From: Cordia subcordata | Taxonomy: Eukaryota; Streptophyta; Magnoliopsida; Boraginales; Cordiaceae | Reading direction: 5' to 3' | DNA: 64,000 nucleotides | Assembly: GCA_028554755.1 (NCBI GenBank) | Contig: JAPTOF010000028.1 | Span: forward strand, 1,284,501-1,348,500 | Shown: positions 35,962-47,791 of the stretch, in pieces | Position numbering within the stretch: position 1 is the first letter of the stretch | Layout: every line of letters begins with the position of its first letter | The notes under the pieces: model-generated | Databases searched by the model: none | Told to the model about the DNA's origin: nothing | Seen by the model: only the letters and a program-made list of their open reading frames with translations | Position numbers and translations under genes: made by a program

Positions 35962-36027
<66 letters not shown>
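35925..36027. repeat. Compound microsatellite (CTA)n-(TTC)n-(TTA)n
   Basis: Three trinucleotide runs follow each other: CTA at about 35928-35950, TTC at about 35951-35989, TTA/ATT to about 36027. The poly-Tyr/poly-Ser frame across it is not a gene. Confidence 0.95.
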
Positions 36028-36034
<7 letters not shown>

Positions 36035-36074
36035 TCATTGTTTTTTCTAATTTTTAATTAACTATTAATTAATT

Positions 36075-36502
36075 AATGTGGTCGACCAATAACTTCATCT
36101 GGTCTTTTGATCAACCGGTCCACCTAGCCGGTCGATCAGTATAGTCAACTGGTTCCAAGCTTCACCATCTGGTTTTACCGGCTAACCCTATCGGTCAGTT
36201 GGTACTTTCTCTAGCCCCGATTGATTCTTCATTTGGCCTTCAATATGCAATTTTCTTACTTCCAACCTTCATCCCATCATTTGTACCTCTTCTATCTTCC
36301 TTTTTCATCCTCGTGCAAAGCTCAGTTCTTATCGTACATCTCACCTAGGGCACAAAATTAAGCATTTACTGTAGCATTTAACCTTAAAAATCAAATATAA
36401 GCAGTTTTCACCACGTATACACAAATATACTATAAGTACACGAAACACATCCAAAGCATAGGAAAATGTAAAGCAAAACACACACAAAACCAAGGCACAT
36501 CA
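36075..36502 (-). mobile_element. Truncated Athila-type LTR, 5' part, minus orientation
   Basis: It ends CAAGGCACATCA at 36502, the same terminus as the LTRs ending at 40457 and 50721. Moving left it holds the ACACACAAAACC block, a TTTACTGTAGCATTTA block, CTCACCTAGGGCAC and GGTCGACC/CCGGTC motifs near 36080-36190. It is cut off at about 36060 next to a microsatellite, so only the U3-side quarter remains. Confidence 0.65.
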
Positions 36503-36539
36503 GATAATAAACCACAAACACAGCCTGTAGTACAATATG

Positions 36540-37810
36540 ATATATTTGTCTTTGGGACTTCAAAAACTATGTAGTTTATAGGAGGTGCCATCTAATTAAT
36601 AAATCTAAAACGTTGTCATATACTAATCTAAAACCAAAGAATAGGTAAATAAACCCAAAAATTATAGCATTTCCAGTTGTATTTATGGCAAAAAATGGAT
36701 TAAACAAAATATAACATGGTGTTCCATGTAGTTACCAAATCTAATTCAATGTCATATGCTAATATAAAATCAACTATATAAGGCCTTCTCATTTTCATAT
36801 AACACTAGAATGAATTAAATAATATAACAAAAAAAGAATACACAATGAAATCGCACAAAATGGTATTCAATGACAAACAAAAAATCCAAAATACTTATAA
36901 AATGGACCATCTTATCAACATGCAAGTAGTTAAAGGCAATAGGTCATAGTACATCATAGAAGGTCATAATAAAACCAACAAATAAAAAGCTACTTATTCA
37001 ATTCATATCGATAATAGTTGTAATCATCATACATGTATACATGAATAACGATCGACAATTAGCTAATCACTAAAGATGGAGCAGGATTTAGAACTCATAA
37101 TCTGTGTGTAAAAAATAATATTATAGAATTGACTGACTAGTGAATTATAACACACAAAATGGATTGAATAGTAAAACATACACGTGAATACTTATCAAAA
37201 ATTAACTAAGATGAAATGGTTGAGGAGGATCTAAAACTCATGGTTTATCAACACACAAGCAGTAAATGCGTGATAGGTTATGTTACATCATCGAATGCCA
37301 TAATAAAACTGACAATAAAACAACTAATTCATTTAATTGCCCTAACATTTACACTCATCATACATATAAACATGAATGACAATCAACAATTAATTGAGCG
37401 CTAAAGGTGGAGCAAGATCTAGAACTCATAATTTTTGTGTAAAAAATAGCAATGAAAAATTGATTGAGCATTGAATTATACCACACATTAAATAATAAAA
37501 CACACACATGAATACTAATCAAGAAATAACTGAGAAGAAAATATCGAGATGGGGCAATTCTTAAGAATATTCTTAATTATAACAATTCAAGATGTGATAT
37601 ATCATGCATAAATGAAAATCAAAATAGAGATCAGTAAGCTTCATTGTGAACGATTCTGAAAAAGAATTAACTAATAAGAAAATGTCCAGATCGAAAAATT
37701 CTTAAGAATATTCTTGAAATCATAACAATTCAAAATGGGGCATAACACGTTTAAATGAAAACCAAAACAGAGATCGGTAGGCTTAATTAAGAACGATTGT
37801 GAAAAAGTAA
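36540..37810. repeat. Degenerate tandem repeats, several unit lengths
   Basis: Three repeat sets can be read. Blocks around 36560-36640 and 36715-36780 share a 'CATATACTAATCTAAAA' core. Units of about 325 bp at 36915-37235 and 37240-37555 share CATAATAAAAC, CATGAAT(A/G)AC and CTCATAAT blocks. Units of about 140 bp at 37555 and 37697 share TTCTTAAGAATATTCTT and AACGATT blocks. All are diverged and non-coding; the 126-codon minus-strand frame at 37671-38051 is chance. Confidence 0.6.
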
Positions 37811-38402
37811 ATGTATAAATAAGCAATGAAATAATGACTACACCAAAGTTACAACTAGACAAACCTATATATATGAAAAACAACACACAAATATTTCCTG
37901 TGACTCTTCTGCCAGAGAATATATTAATTGAGGCTAATGAAATAGAGCAAGGAAAATGATTATTGTCAAATAGCAGTGTGAAGATGCCTAAAAGTATACA
38001 ACAAAAGAAACCATTGAGGGAAAATAAACCGTCAACAAAATCCCTATGCAATTAGAGTAACTATTTTGAACAATGCAGAAACAATTTAGACCGTTACATA
38101 ATTTTGGCAACATAACATATTCTTTTAATTCAACCCTTTTTTATAATGCCTTCTAAAAAAAATCCCATTTTATCTCATTTTAAAAAATAGTCCAAATGGA
38201 CTCTGGGCATGTGACAATGAACTCTAAGAGTCTAGAATTTTAGGAGAGAGAGAACGGACTCTGAGAGTCTGACTTTAGGGGTGGAAGGGAGAAAAAAGGA
38301 CAAGCTTAAAATTTCTCACCAAAATAATAAGTTTGAATCAATTTTTTAAGGAGTTGCAATCTTATTTCCACGATCTAAAGTTAGAATCTTGTTCTCCATG
38401 AA

Positions 38403-38796
38403 TGCTGGGATTGTATGCCCTAAAGATAACAAGAATAGGGTGATTACTAGACATAATTCTCTCATGATATTGTCCATATAATTGAGTTTTGCACACCATA
38501 TTCTCTCTATTTGTGCATTAATGTAATGTATAAAGGGTCAATGATACAAACCAATGACTTGGGTATGCAATAAGGGTAGACGCACAGTAGGTCCAAGTTT
38601 AGATTTAGTGATATAATAAATTGGTCTATAGTCGAATGATAGTATTGGACATTTTACTAGGATAAGGCTATATTAGGCAAGTCTCCTTGAGAGGGTAATA
38701 TACCTAGGTCATTTGATGGTTTTTCGGACTTTACTTGTAGTGCATGTGTCATGTATTAGACAGGGCCACCGTGAGTATGTCTTGCGGGAATTGTAT
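38403..38796 (+). mobile_element. Copia 5' LTR, first part (split by later insertion)
   Basis: Opens TGCTGGGATTGTATGCCCTAAAG, matching the LTR start at 4432 (TGTTGGGATTGTG). It follows that LTR in sequence until 38796, where similarity stops inside the GTATGTCTT region and resumes at 62357. The joined LTR would be about 1,643 bp against 1,684 bp for the other family member. Confidence 0.85.
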
Positions 38797-40457
38797 TGAA
38801 GTCGCTTTAGAAGCACAAGCCTAAATACCCACAAGCACACGGATCGGTTGTAGTGTAGTGTCTGCAAGTACGACTGTCGAATCCACAGGGAGGTGAATTA
38901 TGGAGTGAACCAATGGCGGGTGTCCTAGAAAGGTGCCTAAAAGAAAATCCTAAGTTAGCCAACTTTTTGAGTTTTTGGGATCAAAGAGAGCTCAAATTAA
39001 AGGTACACTAGACTAGCTAAACTAAAAGGAATAGAAAAAAGGGGAAATAAGCTAACCAAGAGGAATTTAACAAATAGAATGGATTAGGGTGACTTTCGCT
39101 TGTCTATGGATGATTCTACACTTTAATGCTATGGGATTTGGGGTGGTGACTTAACTATGAGGGTTGCTTTTAGCTAGGTTACCAATTACTTCTCTAATTT
39201 ATCCCTAGGACTCGGTGTAGGTCCGTCCCTAGGCGGCGCTTCCTAGAGCCACAACATGATCCTTATGACCTGTATTGAACCTACCATAGTGCCTAACCCA
39301 TTGGCTGGGTTTAAAGCCAAGACCTAGTGCTGCTACGGTCGATTAAACTACTCAGAAACCTATTGGCTAGGTTTAAAGCCAAAGAAAACTCGATCTAATC
39401 TAGTCCTAAGTTACGCGTCGTCAATCTAGGGTCACAATAGTGGGATTTGATCATTTTAAGCGCAATCATACATGTTCTACGCTATGGCATTCGTGAATAT
39501 AAAGACATACTCGACTACCAAACATTGTCATGCTCGAATTACACCATTTTATAAGTTGAGAACCAACATATATGCTATATTAAGGTCATATTTACTATTA
39601 GGCATGCAAACATACACATAGACATGAATATAACCATTATCCACTTTATATAAGCCATACACAAACACATAGACATGTATTGAATAATAGCCATTGAAAT
39701 AATAAAAACAAAGCATGCATACATACATACATATATGTATATATAATCCATCGAATCCCATAACAATCAAGCATATAGTCAACCCGTAATACAAGTCAGA
39801 TCACCTTAAATAGATCTACTCAAACAAAATAGAAAATATGAGAAAAGGGAAATAGATAAACTCCCCTTTCATCCTTGAAATAGCTTTACAATCCTTTGAG
39901 CAAATCTTGAAATCCCAAATGTAAATCCCTTTAAAAAGCTTGAATCTAGGTGTTTTAGTGTGTGAGAGAATGTGCGTGAGATGGGTAAGTTAAGGTTTGT
40001 GTGTGAAAAATTAGGCCTACTCATAGGATACTCAACTTGCTGATAATATGAACTTTGTGGACCTAGGTCGACCGGCTCTTGGGGGGACCTCGACTGGTAA
40101 TTTCTTGGTACTCACTAGAGTGGCTAGGTCAACCAACTCCTCTTCAGGGTGGACAGGTTGGTCTTTCGTCCTCCAATCTTTATCCTTTTGGCCTCCGGTC
40201 TTCACCCCATGACTTGTTCACTTCATTTCTTCATCGCCTATCATCGTGCAAGCTCCATCATCAACCCAAGACTCACCTAAATCATCAAAATCAGCAATTA
40301 ATGTACAATTTATCTATGAAACTCGACTATGTACAATTTATCTTCACTTAAGCATTACTCTACCATAAGTACTACACTAATGCAACTATACAAGCACAAA
40401 GCACCTAAAAGACATAGAAAAATGCAATGCAAACACACACAAAATCAAGACACATCA
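38797..40457 (-). mobile_element. 3' LTR of the Athila-like element (1,661 bp)
   Basis: Plus-coordinate start TGAAGTCGCTTTAG and end CAAGACACATCA match the copy at 60625-62353 (start TGATGTCGCTTTAG). Shared blocks run throughout: CGAATCCACAGGGAGG, CCTAGGACTCGGTG, ATTGGCTGGGTTTAAAGCC, CTCCCCTTTCATCC. It lacks about 70 bp of the other copy near the GACC-rich part. Since the element reads on the minus strand, this copy is the 3' LTR. Confidence 0.85.
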
Positions 40458-40580
40458 ACAGCCTCAAACCTTCTCTTTGATTGTTCCCAAGCAAGACCAA
40501 ACCTAAGTCTATCTCAAGGTCACTACAAAGGGTTGCTTAAAGCATTGACTCACTATCTTGGTGAATCTAAGGGGTGTAGG

Positions 40581-40712
40581 TAGAGGTGGGAATTGGACTG
40601 GATATTCAGCTATTCGGATATTCGAATTGAAAAACTAAGTATTCGATTGGATAGTTAAAAACTACCTATCCAGTCGGATACTGGATTGTTGAATAGCGAA
40701 TAGTTCGGATAT
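40581..40712. mobile_element. hAT-like element, left arm
   Basis: Starts TAGAGGTGGGAATTGG. The reverse complement of the right arm end is TAAGGATGGGAGT, agreeing at most positions, so these are terminal inverted repeats. Both arms are full of ATTCGGATAT-type motifs. Flanks GGTGTAGG (40573-40580) and TATGTGGG (55241-55248) agree at 5 of 8 positions, a possible decayed 8-bp target duplication. The arms are separated by the Tat-lineage insertion. Confidence 0.6.
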
Positions 40713-41288
40713 TGTTTGGGCCAAAAATAAATGGGCTTAAAAAGGCCCAAGGGCCCATGATTACGACTGGACCAAGGGTTCAGTCCATTTTACCATGTGT
40801 TAAAAGGCCCAGGGTCAGGGCTCAGAATGAGGTTATGACCCTACTCGTTGGACGAAACTCTTAGAAGCAGTCATGACTGGAGGACTCGATCTTTTATTAA
40901 GATGAACATGGGAATGATATGCGTAATCTAGATATATAATAAGGCTAAGCATGATGATAGGGTAGACGTTGAGTGAAGCACGTTTGGAGACATAAAGATC
41001 TAGAGGAATCTTCTACCTAAAGGGCTATAAAAGAACCATTCGACAGTAGAGGAGATAAGACATACACTAAATACCAATCTATTCATATCCATAGATCATC
41101 CACAACCTGCCATATAACATTTCCTTATTTTGTTTTATCTGAAACTCAACGCTGACTTGAGCATCGGAGTACCTTTGGCCTATACCATACCAGTGTCAAG
41201 GGTTACGTCGCTCACATTTCCTCTTGGTCTTGCAGGTTATAGGAGCCCCAGTCAACCTCGTACATGATTATAGAATTCATCCTCTACA
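40713..41288 (+). mobile_element. 5' LTR of Tat-lineage gypsy element (576 bp)
   Basis: Starts TGTTTGGGCCAAAAATAA and ends ATTCATCCTCTACA. It pairs with 53969-54544, also 576 bp. A hand alignment without gaps gives about 59 differences, roughly 10%, so the insertion is old. Flanks GATAT/GGATA suggest an imperfect 5-bp target duplication, offset by one base. Confidence 0.9.
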
Positions 41289-41320
41289 ATTTGGTCCCCA
41301 ACGTGGGGTCCTTATAATCA
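41289..41320 (+). other. Primer-binding site and leader start of the Tat element
   Basis: Immediately after the LTR comes ATTTGGTCCCCAACGTGGGG, the counterpart of the TTTGGCGCCCACCGTGGGGC leader seen in Tat/Ogre elements. The exact tRNA primer is not assigned. Confidence 0.65.
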
Positions 41321-41368
41321 AGGCACTGTGATCAAGAGTGGTACTTTTGCACCCAATCAGCAATTCCC

Positions 41369-42530
41369 ATGATGTCCAACCCCAGTACTAGTGCTGGTAA
41401 GGGCAGTAGCATGTAAGCCATCTTAGCCAAGATGGCGCTCTACGAGAAGAATCTGGCGATGTATAAAAACAAGTTCAAAGATGTAGAGGTAGAAAAAAAT
41501 GTTATACATCAAGAGAATTTGGATTTGACGGAAAAAATTATTGCCCTCTTAGCAAACATGGCACCCCGGGATAAAGGAAAAGCCGTGTTGATTGAATCAG
41601 TAGATCCAAAGCAATCATTGGACTCTATACCCTGCCAGACTCCTAGGGATGGAATCTTGACATTCACAACTAATGCAGTTGGCACTTCGAACCAACACAA
41701 AGAAACGGGGGAACACATAACCCCCACACAAGATGAGTCATACCCAGATACGCTCAGGCGATTCGCTAAATTGGAATCCTTAATCCAAAGAATTCCAGGG
41801 GTACTTGCGCCTATTAAAAGAAGTGCTACCAACAGCTATGCAGAATCTCTCTTTATAGATGCCATCGCAATGGTAAACTTGCCCACCAAATTCTCCTTCC
41901 CAAATATGAAGCCATTTGACGGGACCACAGATCCAGATGACCATATAATACAATACAAATGGAAGATGTACACTATGGCTATTCCCCGTGACAAAAGGGA
42001 AGCCTGTATGTGTAAGAACTTTGGTTTGAGTTTAGCAGGCCCTACTCTGTAATGGTATACCAACCTCCCAAATGGGTGCATGTCATCTTTTGGCCAGTTG
42101 ACTAATATGTTCGTAAAACAATACGCGAGCAATAGGAAATTGGAAAAATAATAAGATGATCTATACCTAATCGTATAGAGTAGGGGGGAAACCCTCAGGG
42201 ACTACATAGAGAGATTTAACAAGGAGAAAGTGTCCATACCTCAGTGCAACATGGCAATAGCAATTTTCGCAGAAGGCTTTTGCCAGACTCAGACCTCTAC
42301 AAAGAGCTTACAAAGTACCCTTCTAAGACTATGGAGGATGCCCTAGAAAAGGCATAGGCTTAACTTAAATGGGAAGATGGATGCGCTAACCTTCGTAGGA
42401 CTTCCATAAGCCATGGGCAAGGAGACCTTCACTTCGGATGATAGATAAGAAGGCACGAGCTCTACCCCCTTAGGAGCCGACTCCTTGATCGAGACTTAGA
42501 GCGAAAGGTAAAGGCTCCATATTATAATCT
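41369..42530 (+). pseudogene. Tat-lineage gag (capsid region), broken
   Basis: The reading frame starts at ATGATGTCC (41369) but meets a TAA at 41414-41416; it reopens at 41432 and runs to 42052. Visible Tat-type capsid features are LPTKFSFPNMKPFDGTTDPD with DHIIQYKWKMYT, then after a TAA (41st-helix region) WYTNLPNG, SSFGQLTNMFVKQYA and GETLRDYIERFNKEK. The two early stops fit CAA to TAA changes. Later frames drift by indels, so no full gag can be made. Confidence 0.85.
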
Positions 42531-42570
42531 CTCTGTAACCCCATCCAAACTCATTCACACGTTAAGGACC

Positions 42571-43146
42571 ATGGACATTATTGTCAAATGGCCAGGAAAA
42601 TTGAGATCCCCGGCAAAATTAAGAGACAGGTCGAAGTGGTGTGAGTTCTATGCAGATCATGGACACACTACTGAGGAGTGCAATGGTCTCAAATGGGAAG
42701 TTGCTAAGTTATTGAAGAAAGGATATTTGAATGAGCTCCTCTCTAATAAGGGGAAACAGACCCTAGCTTGACGAGACAGGAATGCAAAACTTGAAGATCT
42801 GGCCCCGCTGGAACCACCGCGGCGTGAGCGAACAGTGAACTACATTATGGGGAGATCACATATTAGTGGGATCACTGTCTCTGCAGCAAAAAGGCATGCA
42901 CGCCTAGCAGTGGTATACGATCATCATCCCTCGCAACCAGTTGACATAGGTCTAGAAGCAATAATATCATTCTCTAATTATGAGATTTCCAATTTAAATA
43001 ATTTGCATGATGATGCATTGGTAATCGCACTGATGGTGCCCAACTATTGGGTCCAGAGGATCTTGTTAAACAACGGTAGCTTGGCCAATGTTTTGATGTT
43101 AAATGCCTTCAAGGAAATGGGGATTGACGAACAACAACTCGTGTAG
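42571..43146 (+). pseudogene. Gag zinc-knuckle and aspartic protease region, Tat element
   Basis: 42571-42771 carries CEFYADHGHTTEEC followed by LKWEVAKLLKKGYL, the zinc-knuckle-like motif and helix that end Tat gag. 42835-43146 carries the retropepsin region: a variable N-part, then RILLNNGSLANVLMLNAF and KEMGI. In the family the catalytic triad here is D-x-G-S/T; this copy has N-N-G-S, so the catalytic aspartate is replaced (GAC to AAC would explain it). Confidence 0.8.
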
Positions 43147-43560
43147 CGATCCACCCCTCTGGTAAGATTCAACGGAGAGTACAAGCACTCTATTAGAGAG
43201 AAACAACTGCCAATATTCGCTGAAGGAATCAACTTGGATGTTAGGTTTTTAGTGATAGACAACCCATCCCGTACAACATCATATTAGGAAGACTATGGAT
43301 TCATGACATGAAGGCAATTCCATCCACTTACCATCAGGTCCTAAAGTTTCCAACGAGGTGGGGAGTTAAGGACATAAGGGGCCAGCAATCAAACTCCTGT
43401 GGGTGCTATTGCACCGCGATGAGAGGGGCTCGACATGATACCTTGTACCACGTAGAAGAAGCTTCTGCCTTAACTCCGCTTTATCATCCTCAACCAGAGG
43501 AATTGGATGAGGTACGATTGACCAGTTGAGCCAAGTCATGCAGTTCAAATCAGATCAGGA

Positions 43561-44604
43561 TTGGAGCCAGAATTGAGAAACCAGATGGTAGATTTTCTCA
43601 GTAGTAACCGAGATTGCTTTGCATGGTTGCATGCCGACATGGAAGGAATAGACCCAAGAATAATTGTTCATGAGTTGAAAGCAGATCCGCTGTTTCCCCC
43701 GGTCAAGCAGAAATGCAGGAAATTTGCCCTTGAAAGGAATCGAGTAATTAATAAAGAGGTGTGGAAATTGATCGATGTAGGGTTTGTTAGAGAGGTACAT
43801 CATCTTGAATGGCTGGCGAATGTAGTGGTAGTAAAGAAAAAGAACGGAAAATGGAGGGTTTCCATTGATTTTACGGATTTGAATGAGGCATGCCCCAAGG
43901 ATTCCTTCCCTATCCCTCACATCAATGTGATGGTAGATGCGACTGCCGGTCATAAGCTACTTAGTTTTATGGATGCATTTTCCGGGTAGAACCAGATACT
44001 GATGCATCCCGATGACTAGGAGAAAACGTCGTTTATTACTGAATGAGGTACCTATTGTTACAAGGTCATGCCCTTTGGTCTAAAAAATGCAGGAGCGACC
44101 TACCAGCGCCTTATCAACAAGATGTTCATTGATCAATTAAGGTGCATGATAGAGGTCTATATTGATGACATATTGGTAAAGTCCTTAGCGGCAGAACAAC
44201 ATGTCGGCCATCTATGACAAGCCTTTGATGTTTTGAGAAAATACAACATGAAACTCAACCCCACCAAATGCTCCTTTGGAGTCAAATCCAGGAAGTTCCT
44301 TGGGTACCTTGTTACCCAGAGAGGAATCGAAGCGTACCTTGATTAATTAAGAGCTATTCTCAACATCCCATCTTTAAAAAACATCCAAGAAGTTATGAAA
44401 CTCACGGGCAGAGTCGCGACGCTCAGTAGGTTCATTTCAAGGTCATCGGACAAGTGCCATTCGTTCTTCAACGTACTTCAAAGAAATAAAAACTTTGAAT
44501 GGATTGATGAGTACAAGAAAGACTTGCAAGAGTTGAAGGCATACTTAACCAACCCTCCGCTGCTATCCAAACCAAAAGATGGAAGAACTTGTTCATTTAC
44601 TTAG
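43561..44604 (+). pseudogene. Reverse transcriptase and connection, Tat element
   Basis: The gypsy RT motifs stand in order: PVKQKCRKFALERN, VVVVKKKNGKWRVSIDFTDL, NEACPKDSFPIPHI, FMDAFSG, then past stops YCYKVMPFGLKNAGATYQRL, the active site YIDDILVKS, KLNPTKCSFGV, KFLGYLVTQRGIEA, and GRVATLSRFISRSSDKC with FFNVLQ. At least five in-frame stops interrupt it (after FSG, after HPDD, after ITE, before QAFDV, after EAYLD). Some fit C-to-T or G-to-A changes. The YxDD residues themselves survive. Confidence 0.9.
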
Positions 44605-45410
44605 TAGTCTCGTGGGCCGCTGTCAGCACCGTGTTAGTTTGAGAGAAGGGCAGAAAGTAGTTCGCTATATACTATACCAGCAAAGCCTTGCTTGTTGCTG
44701 AGACCAAGTACAGCCAGCTTGAAAAATTGGCGTTAACTCTTGTCACTGTCTCCCGCAAGCTAAGGCCATATTTCCAGAGCCATCCTATTCAAGTGATGAC
44801 CACATTTTTGTTAAAAGCGATGCTGCACAGTCCAAAGCTATCCGACCAACTTACTAAATGGGCTGTTAAGCTGAGCGAGTACAATATCACATTCTAACCA
44901 AGAACAACAGTGAAGTCCCAGGTGCTTGTAGATTTTGTGGCAGAATTCACACCATGTATCTGGTCAGAAGCAAAGGAAGAAATGTTATGTCTCATTGAAA
45001 ATCCAAAGTCAGGGAGATGGGTACTTTTTGTAGATAGATCAAGCAACGCAAGAGGTAACGGGCTCAGAATAGCATTGCGGTCGCCTGAGGGAGACGAAAT
45101 TGAGTAGTCTGTTAAATGCAAATTCAAGGCCACAAATAATGAAGCAGAGTACGAAGCCCTCATAGCAGGTTTGACGTTAGCTAAAGATGTGAACGTCAAA
45201 CATATTGTGGTAAATAGTGATTCACAGTTGGTGGTAAACCAAATTTTGGGAACATACCAGGCAAAAGATGAAAAGATGATAGCTTACCTTACCGCTGTTA
45301 AGAAGATAGCATCTACATTCAAATAATTTGAGATAAAGTAGGTAAGCCATGATGACAACTGTCATGCAGATGCACTGGCAAGGTTGGGAGCAACAACGTA
45401 ATCCGTTACT
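44605..45410 (+). pseudogene. Tandem RNase H domains (dual RNase H), Tat element
   Basis: The first RNase H relic has SKALL, TKYSQLEKLALTLVTVSRKL and RPYFQSHPIQVMT. A second, archaeal-like RNase H follows from about 44990: RWVLFVDRSSNARGNGL, ATNNEAEYEALIAGL, VVNSDSQLVVNQI and DDNCHADALARLGATT. Possession of two RNase H domains is a hallmark of the Tat lineage and separates this element from the Athila-like one around it. The first motif has R in place of the usual G after VD. Stops split the domains. Confidence 0.85.
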
Positions 45411-45479
45411 TCGAAAACTATCCTAGTGATATATTTGTAATGGCCAGCCATTAGGAGTGAGCGAACAGTCAAGGTCGCG

Positions 45480-46733
45480 TGAGTGGATGATAAGCCAAGC
45501 TAGATGACTCTGATTATGTAGTACATAAAAAATGATATCATCCTTGAAGATCGTGTAGAGGCTAGAAAGCTTAAGGATAAAGCAGCCCGGTACTGCATCA
45601 TCGACGGGAGTTTATATAGGAGATCATACTTGGGGCCTTATTTACGATGTTTAGGCCCAACTGAGGCCAAGTACATCCTAGCTGAGTTACACGAAGGGCA
45701 GTGTAGGAATCAGACGAAGCAAGGAGTCTAGCTAACTGAGCACATATTGCAGGATACTACCAACCAACCATGCAGTCCGATGCCCTCAGCTATGTAAGGA
45801 AATGCGACAGTTGTTAGAGGTTTGCCCAAATCCCACACTAGCTGGCTGAGCCATTGACCTTTGTCACTTCTTCTTGGCCGTTCATGAAGTGGGGGATGGA
45901 TATTGTCGGAAATTGCCCACCGCACCAGGACAGAAAGTATATATGTTGGTGGCTATAGACTACTTTTTCAAATGGATAGAGGCAAAATCTTATCATCAGA
46001 TCTGAGACAAGGAAGTCAAAAACTTCGTGTGGAAAAACATAATATGCCGTTTTGGAGTCCCCTCAAAAATTATCACTAACAATGGTTCCCATTTCATCAG
46101 CTAAACTTTAAAGATTTTTGTAAGGAATGAAAGATCAGATTCGCGTTTTCTACCCCGAGGCACCTTCAAGCTAATGGGTTAGCTGAGTCGTCTAACAAGA
46201 TCATAATTTCTACTTTAAAGAAAAGGTTGGAGAGTGCTAAGGGACGTTGGGCAGAAGAATTCCCAAGAGTGCTATGGTCTTACTGTACCACAGCCAGGAC
46301 TCCCATTGAAGAGACATCGTTTTCACTGATATACGGCGTTGAAGCAGTTATCCTAGTGGAGGTGGGCTTACCAACTCTGTAAATTATCCAGGTTTCCGAA
46401 GTACGAAACGACAAGGGAATGCATCACGAGCTGGATGCTGCTGAGGAAAAGAGAGAGCAAGCCCTCATTCGTATGGTGGCATATCAGCAAAAAGTCACCA
46501 AGCATTACAACAAAAATTTGAGGGTAAAGACATTTAAGCTAGGAGACTAGGTGTTAAGAAAAGTCTTTGAGAACACAAAGGAGGTGAACACAGAGAAGTT
46601 GGGACCCAACTGGGAAGGACCGTACCAAGTTACAAAGGTAGTCAGCCAAGAGGCATATAGGCTCAGCACCGAGGACAGCAGGGAAGTGCCGAATAGCAGG
46701 AACACAATCTACTTGAAGAGGTATCATTTCTAG
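45480..46733 (+). pseudogene. Integrase with GPY/F module, Tat element
   Basis: The zinc-binding part is frameshifted (LHEGQC...). The core reads VAIDYFFKWIEAKSY and KIITNNGSHF, then LQANGLAESSNKII, LESAKGRWAEEFPRVLWSY and TARTPIEETSFSLIYG. The C-terminal module has GDXVLRKVF, KLGPNWEGPYQV, and KRYHF before the stop at 46731-46733. The second catalytic aspartate, usually T-D-N-G, is N here, so the enzyme would be dead even without the stops. Confidence 0.85.
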
Positions 46734-46904
46734 GATGAAAATCCTTGCTTTAGTAAGTTCCTTAGAAGTTAATTAAAAGGTTCGTTTTCTTTAAATTAGT
46801 TCTTAGAGCTAGGTGGGAAAGGAAGATGGCATTGCGACATTAATAAATGTCCTTTAATTAGTTGGATAATTCCTTTTGATATTTCAATATGAGATATTGC
46901 AATA

Positions 46905-47345
46905 AGTTTCCGTAAGACTTGCACATGGTTTCTATTTTTTTTTTTGCGAGACTAATGAACAATCTCTATTTCCGCAAGACTTGCTTATAGTCTCTTATTT
47001 TTGCGAGACTAATGAATAGTCTCTATTTCCGTAAGACTTGCTTATAGTCTCTATTATTCTTGCGAGACTAGCAAATAGTCTCTATTTTTCGAGACTTGCT
47101 TATAGTCTCTGTTATTCCTGTAAGGCTAACGAACAGTCTCTCTTTGCAGAAGACTTGCATACAGTCTCTCTGTTATTTTGGCAAGGCTGATGAATAGTCT
47201 CTATTTCCGTAAGGCTTGCAAACAGTCGCAAAGGCTTGCAAGTAGTTTGTGATATTTCTACAAGACTCTTAAACAGTCTCTATTTTCGGTAGACAAAACC
47301 CTCTTCATTTTCACAAGACCAACAACCGTCTCTACCTCCGCAAGA
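46905..47345. repeat. Tandem array of about 60-bp units downstream of pol
   Basis: Seven to eight degenerate units alternate two half-motifs, GCAAGACTTGC(T/A)TA(T/C)AGTCTC and GCGAGACTAATGAATAGTCTC. Each half contains GACT..AGTC inverted pairs, so a transcript could form a row of hairpins. It sits between the end of pol and the 3' end of the antisense gene, where it could act as a spacer or a terminator; this role is inference. Confidence 0.8.
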
Positions 47346-47791
47346 CTAGACATAATGTCTACTATGACAATCCCTATCTCAACAGCTCAATTAGTTGAGC
47401 TCGGGGTACACAAATCGGCCTTTTTTAGAGGCTAGCAAACAATCTTTTCCAAACCACTGCTGTTGAGTCATCGACAAGCAGTAGGCGTTATTAGTTAACG
47501 GGCTAAGATAACGCCCCTAAAGAACCTATAACGACCCCGTACCCCTTCTAAGCACGGGCATAGAATCACCGGTGATTTACAAAAGCAATTCCCTCGAGAA
47601 ACAGGATTGTCATCAACATACGTAATGAAGGCATAAAAAAGAAAAAGCATAAGATAGGTTCATTACACAAAAAAAAGAGGAAAAAACATACGATAGGAGC
47701 TAATGTGATTTGCAGTCTTGTGCTTCAGAAAGCAAAGTAGAAGTTCAAAAAGTAACATATCCAGGATAACCTGGTAACTAAACACCAAGCA

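Noticed and set aside
35742..36029. 95-codon frame ending in Tyr and Ser runs
   Set aside because: It is a translation of the compound trinucleotide microsatellite.
37671..38051. 126-codon hydrophobic frame on the minus strand
   Set aside because: It overlaps degenerate 140-bp repeats, has no domain, and its hydrophobicity follows from A-rich plus-strand sequence.
38130..38310. Possible relative of the MITE at 9484-9955
   Set aside because: It shares GGACTCTGAGAGTC-type motifs and poly(A) context, but paired terminal repeats could not be found.
46905..47345. CRISPR-like array
   Set aside because: Units are degenerate and contiguous with no unique spacers, and the genome is a plant.
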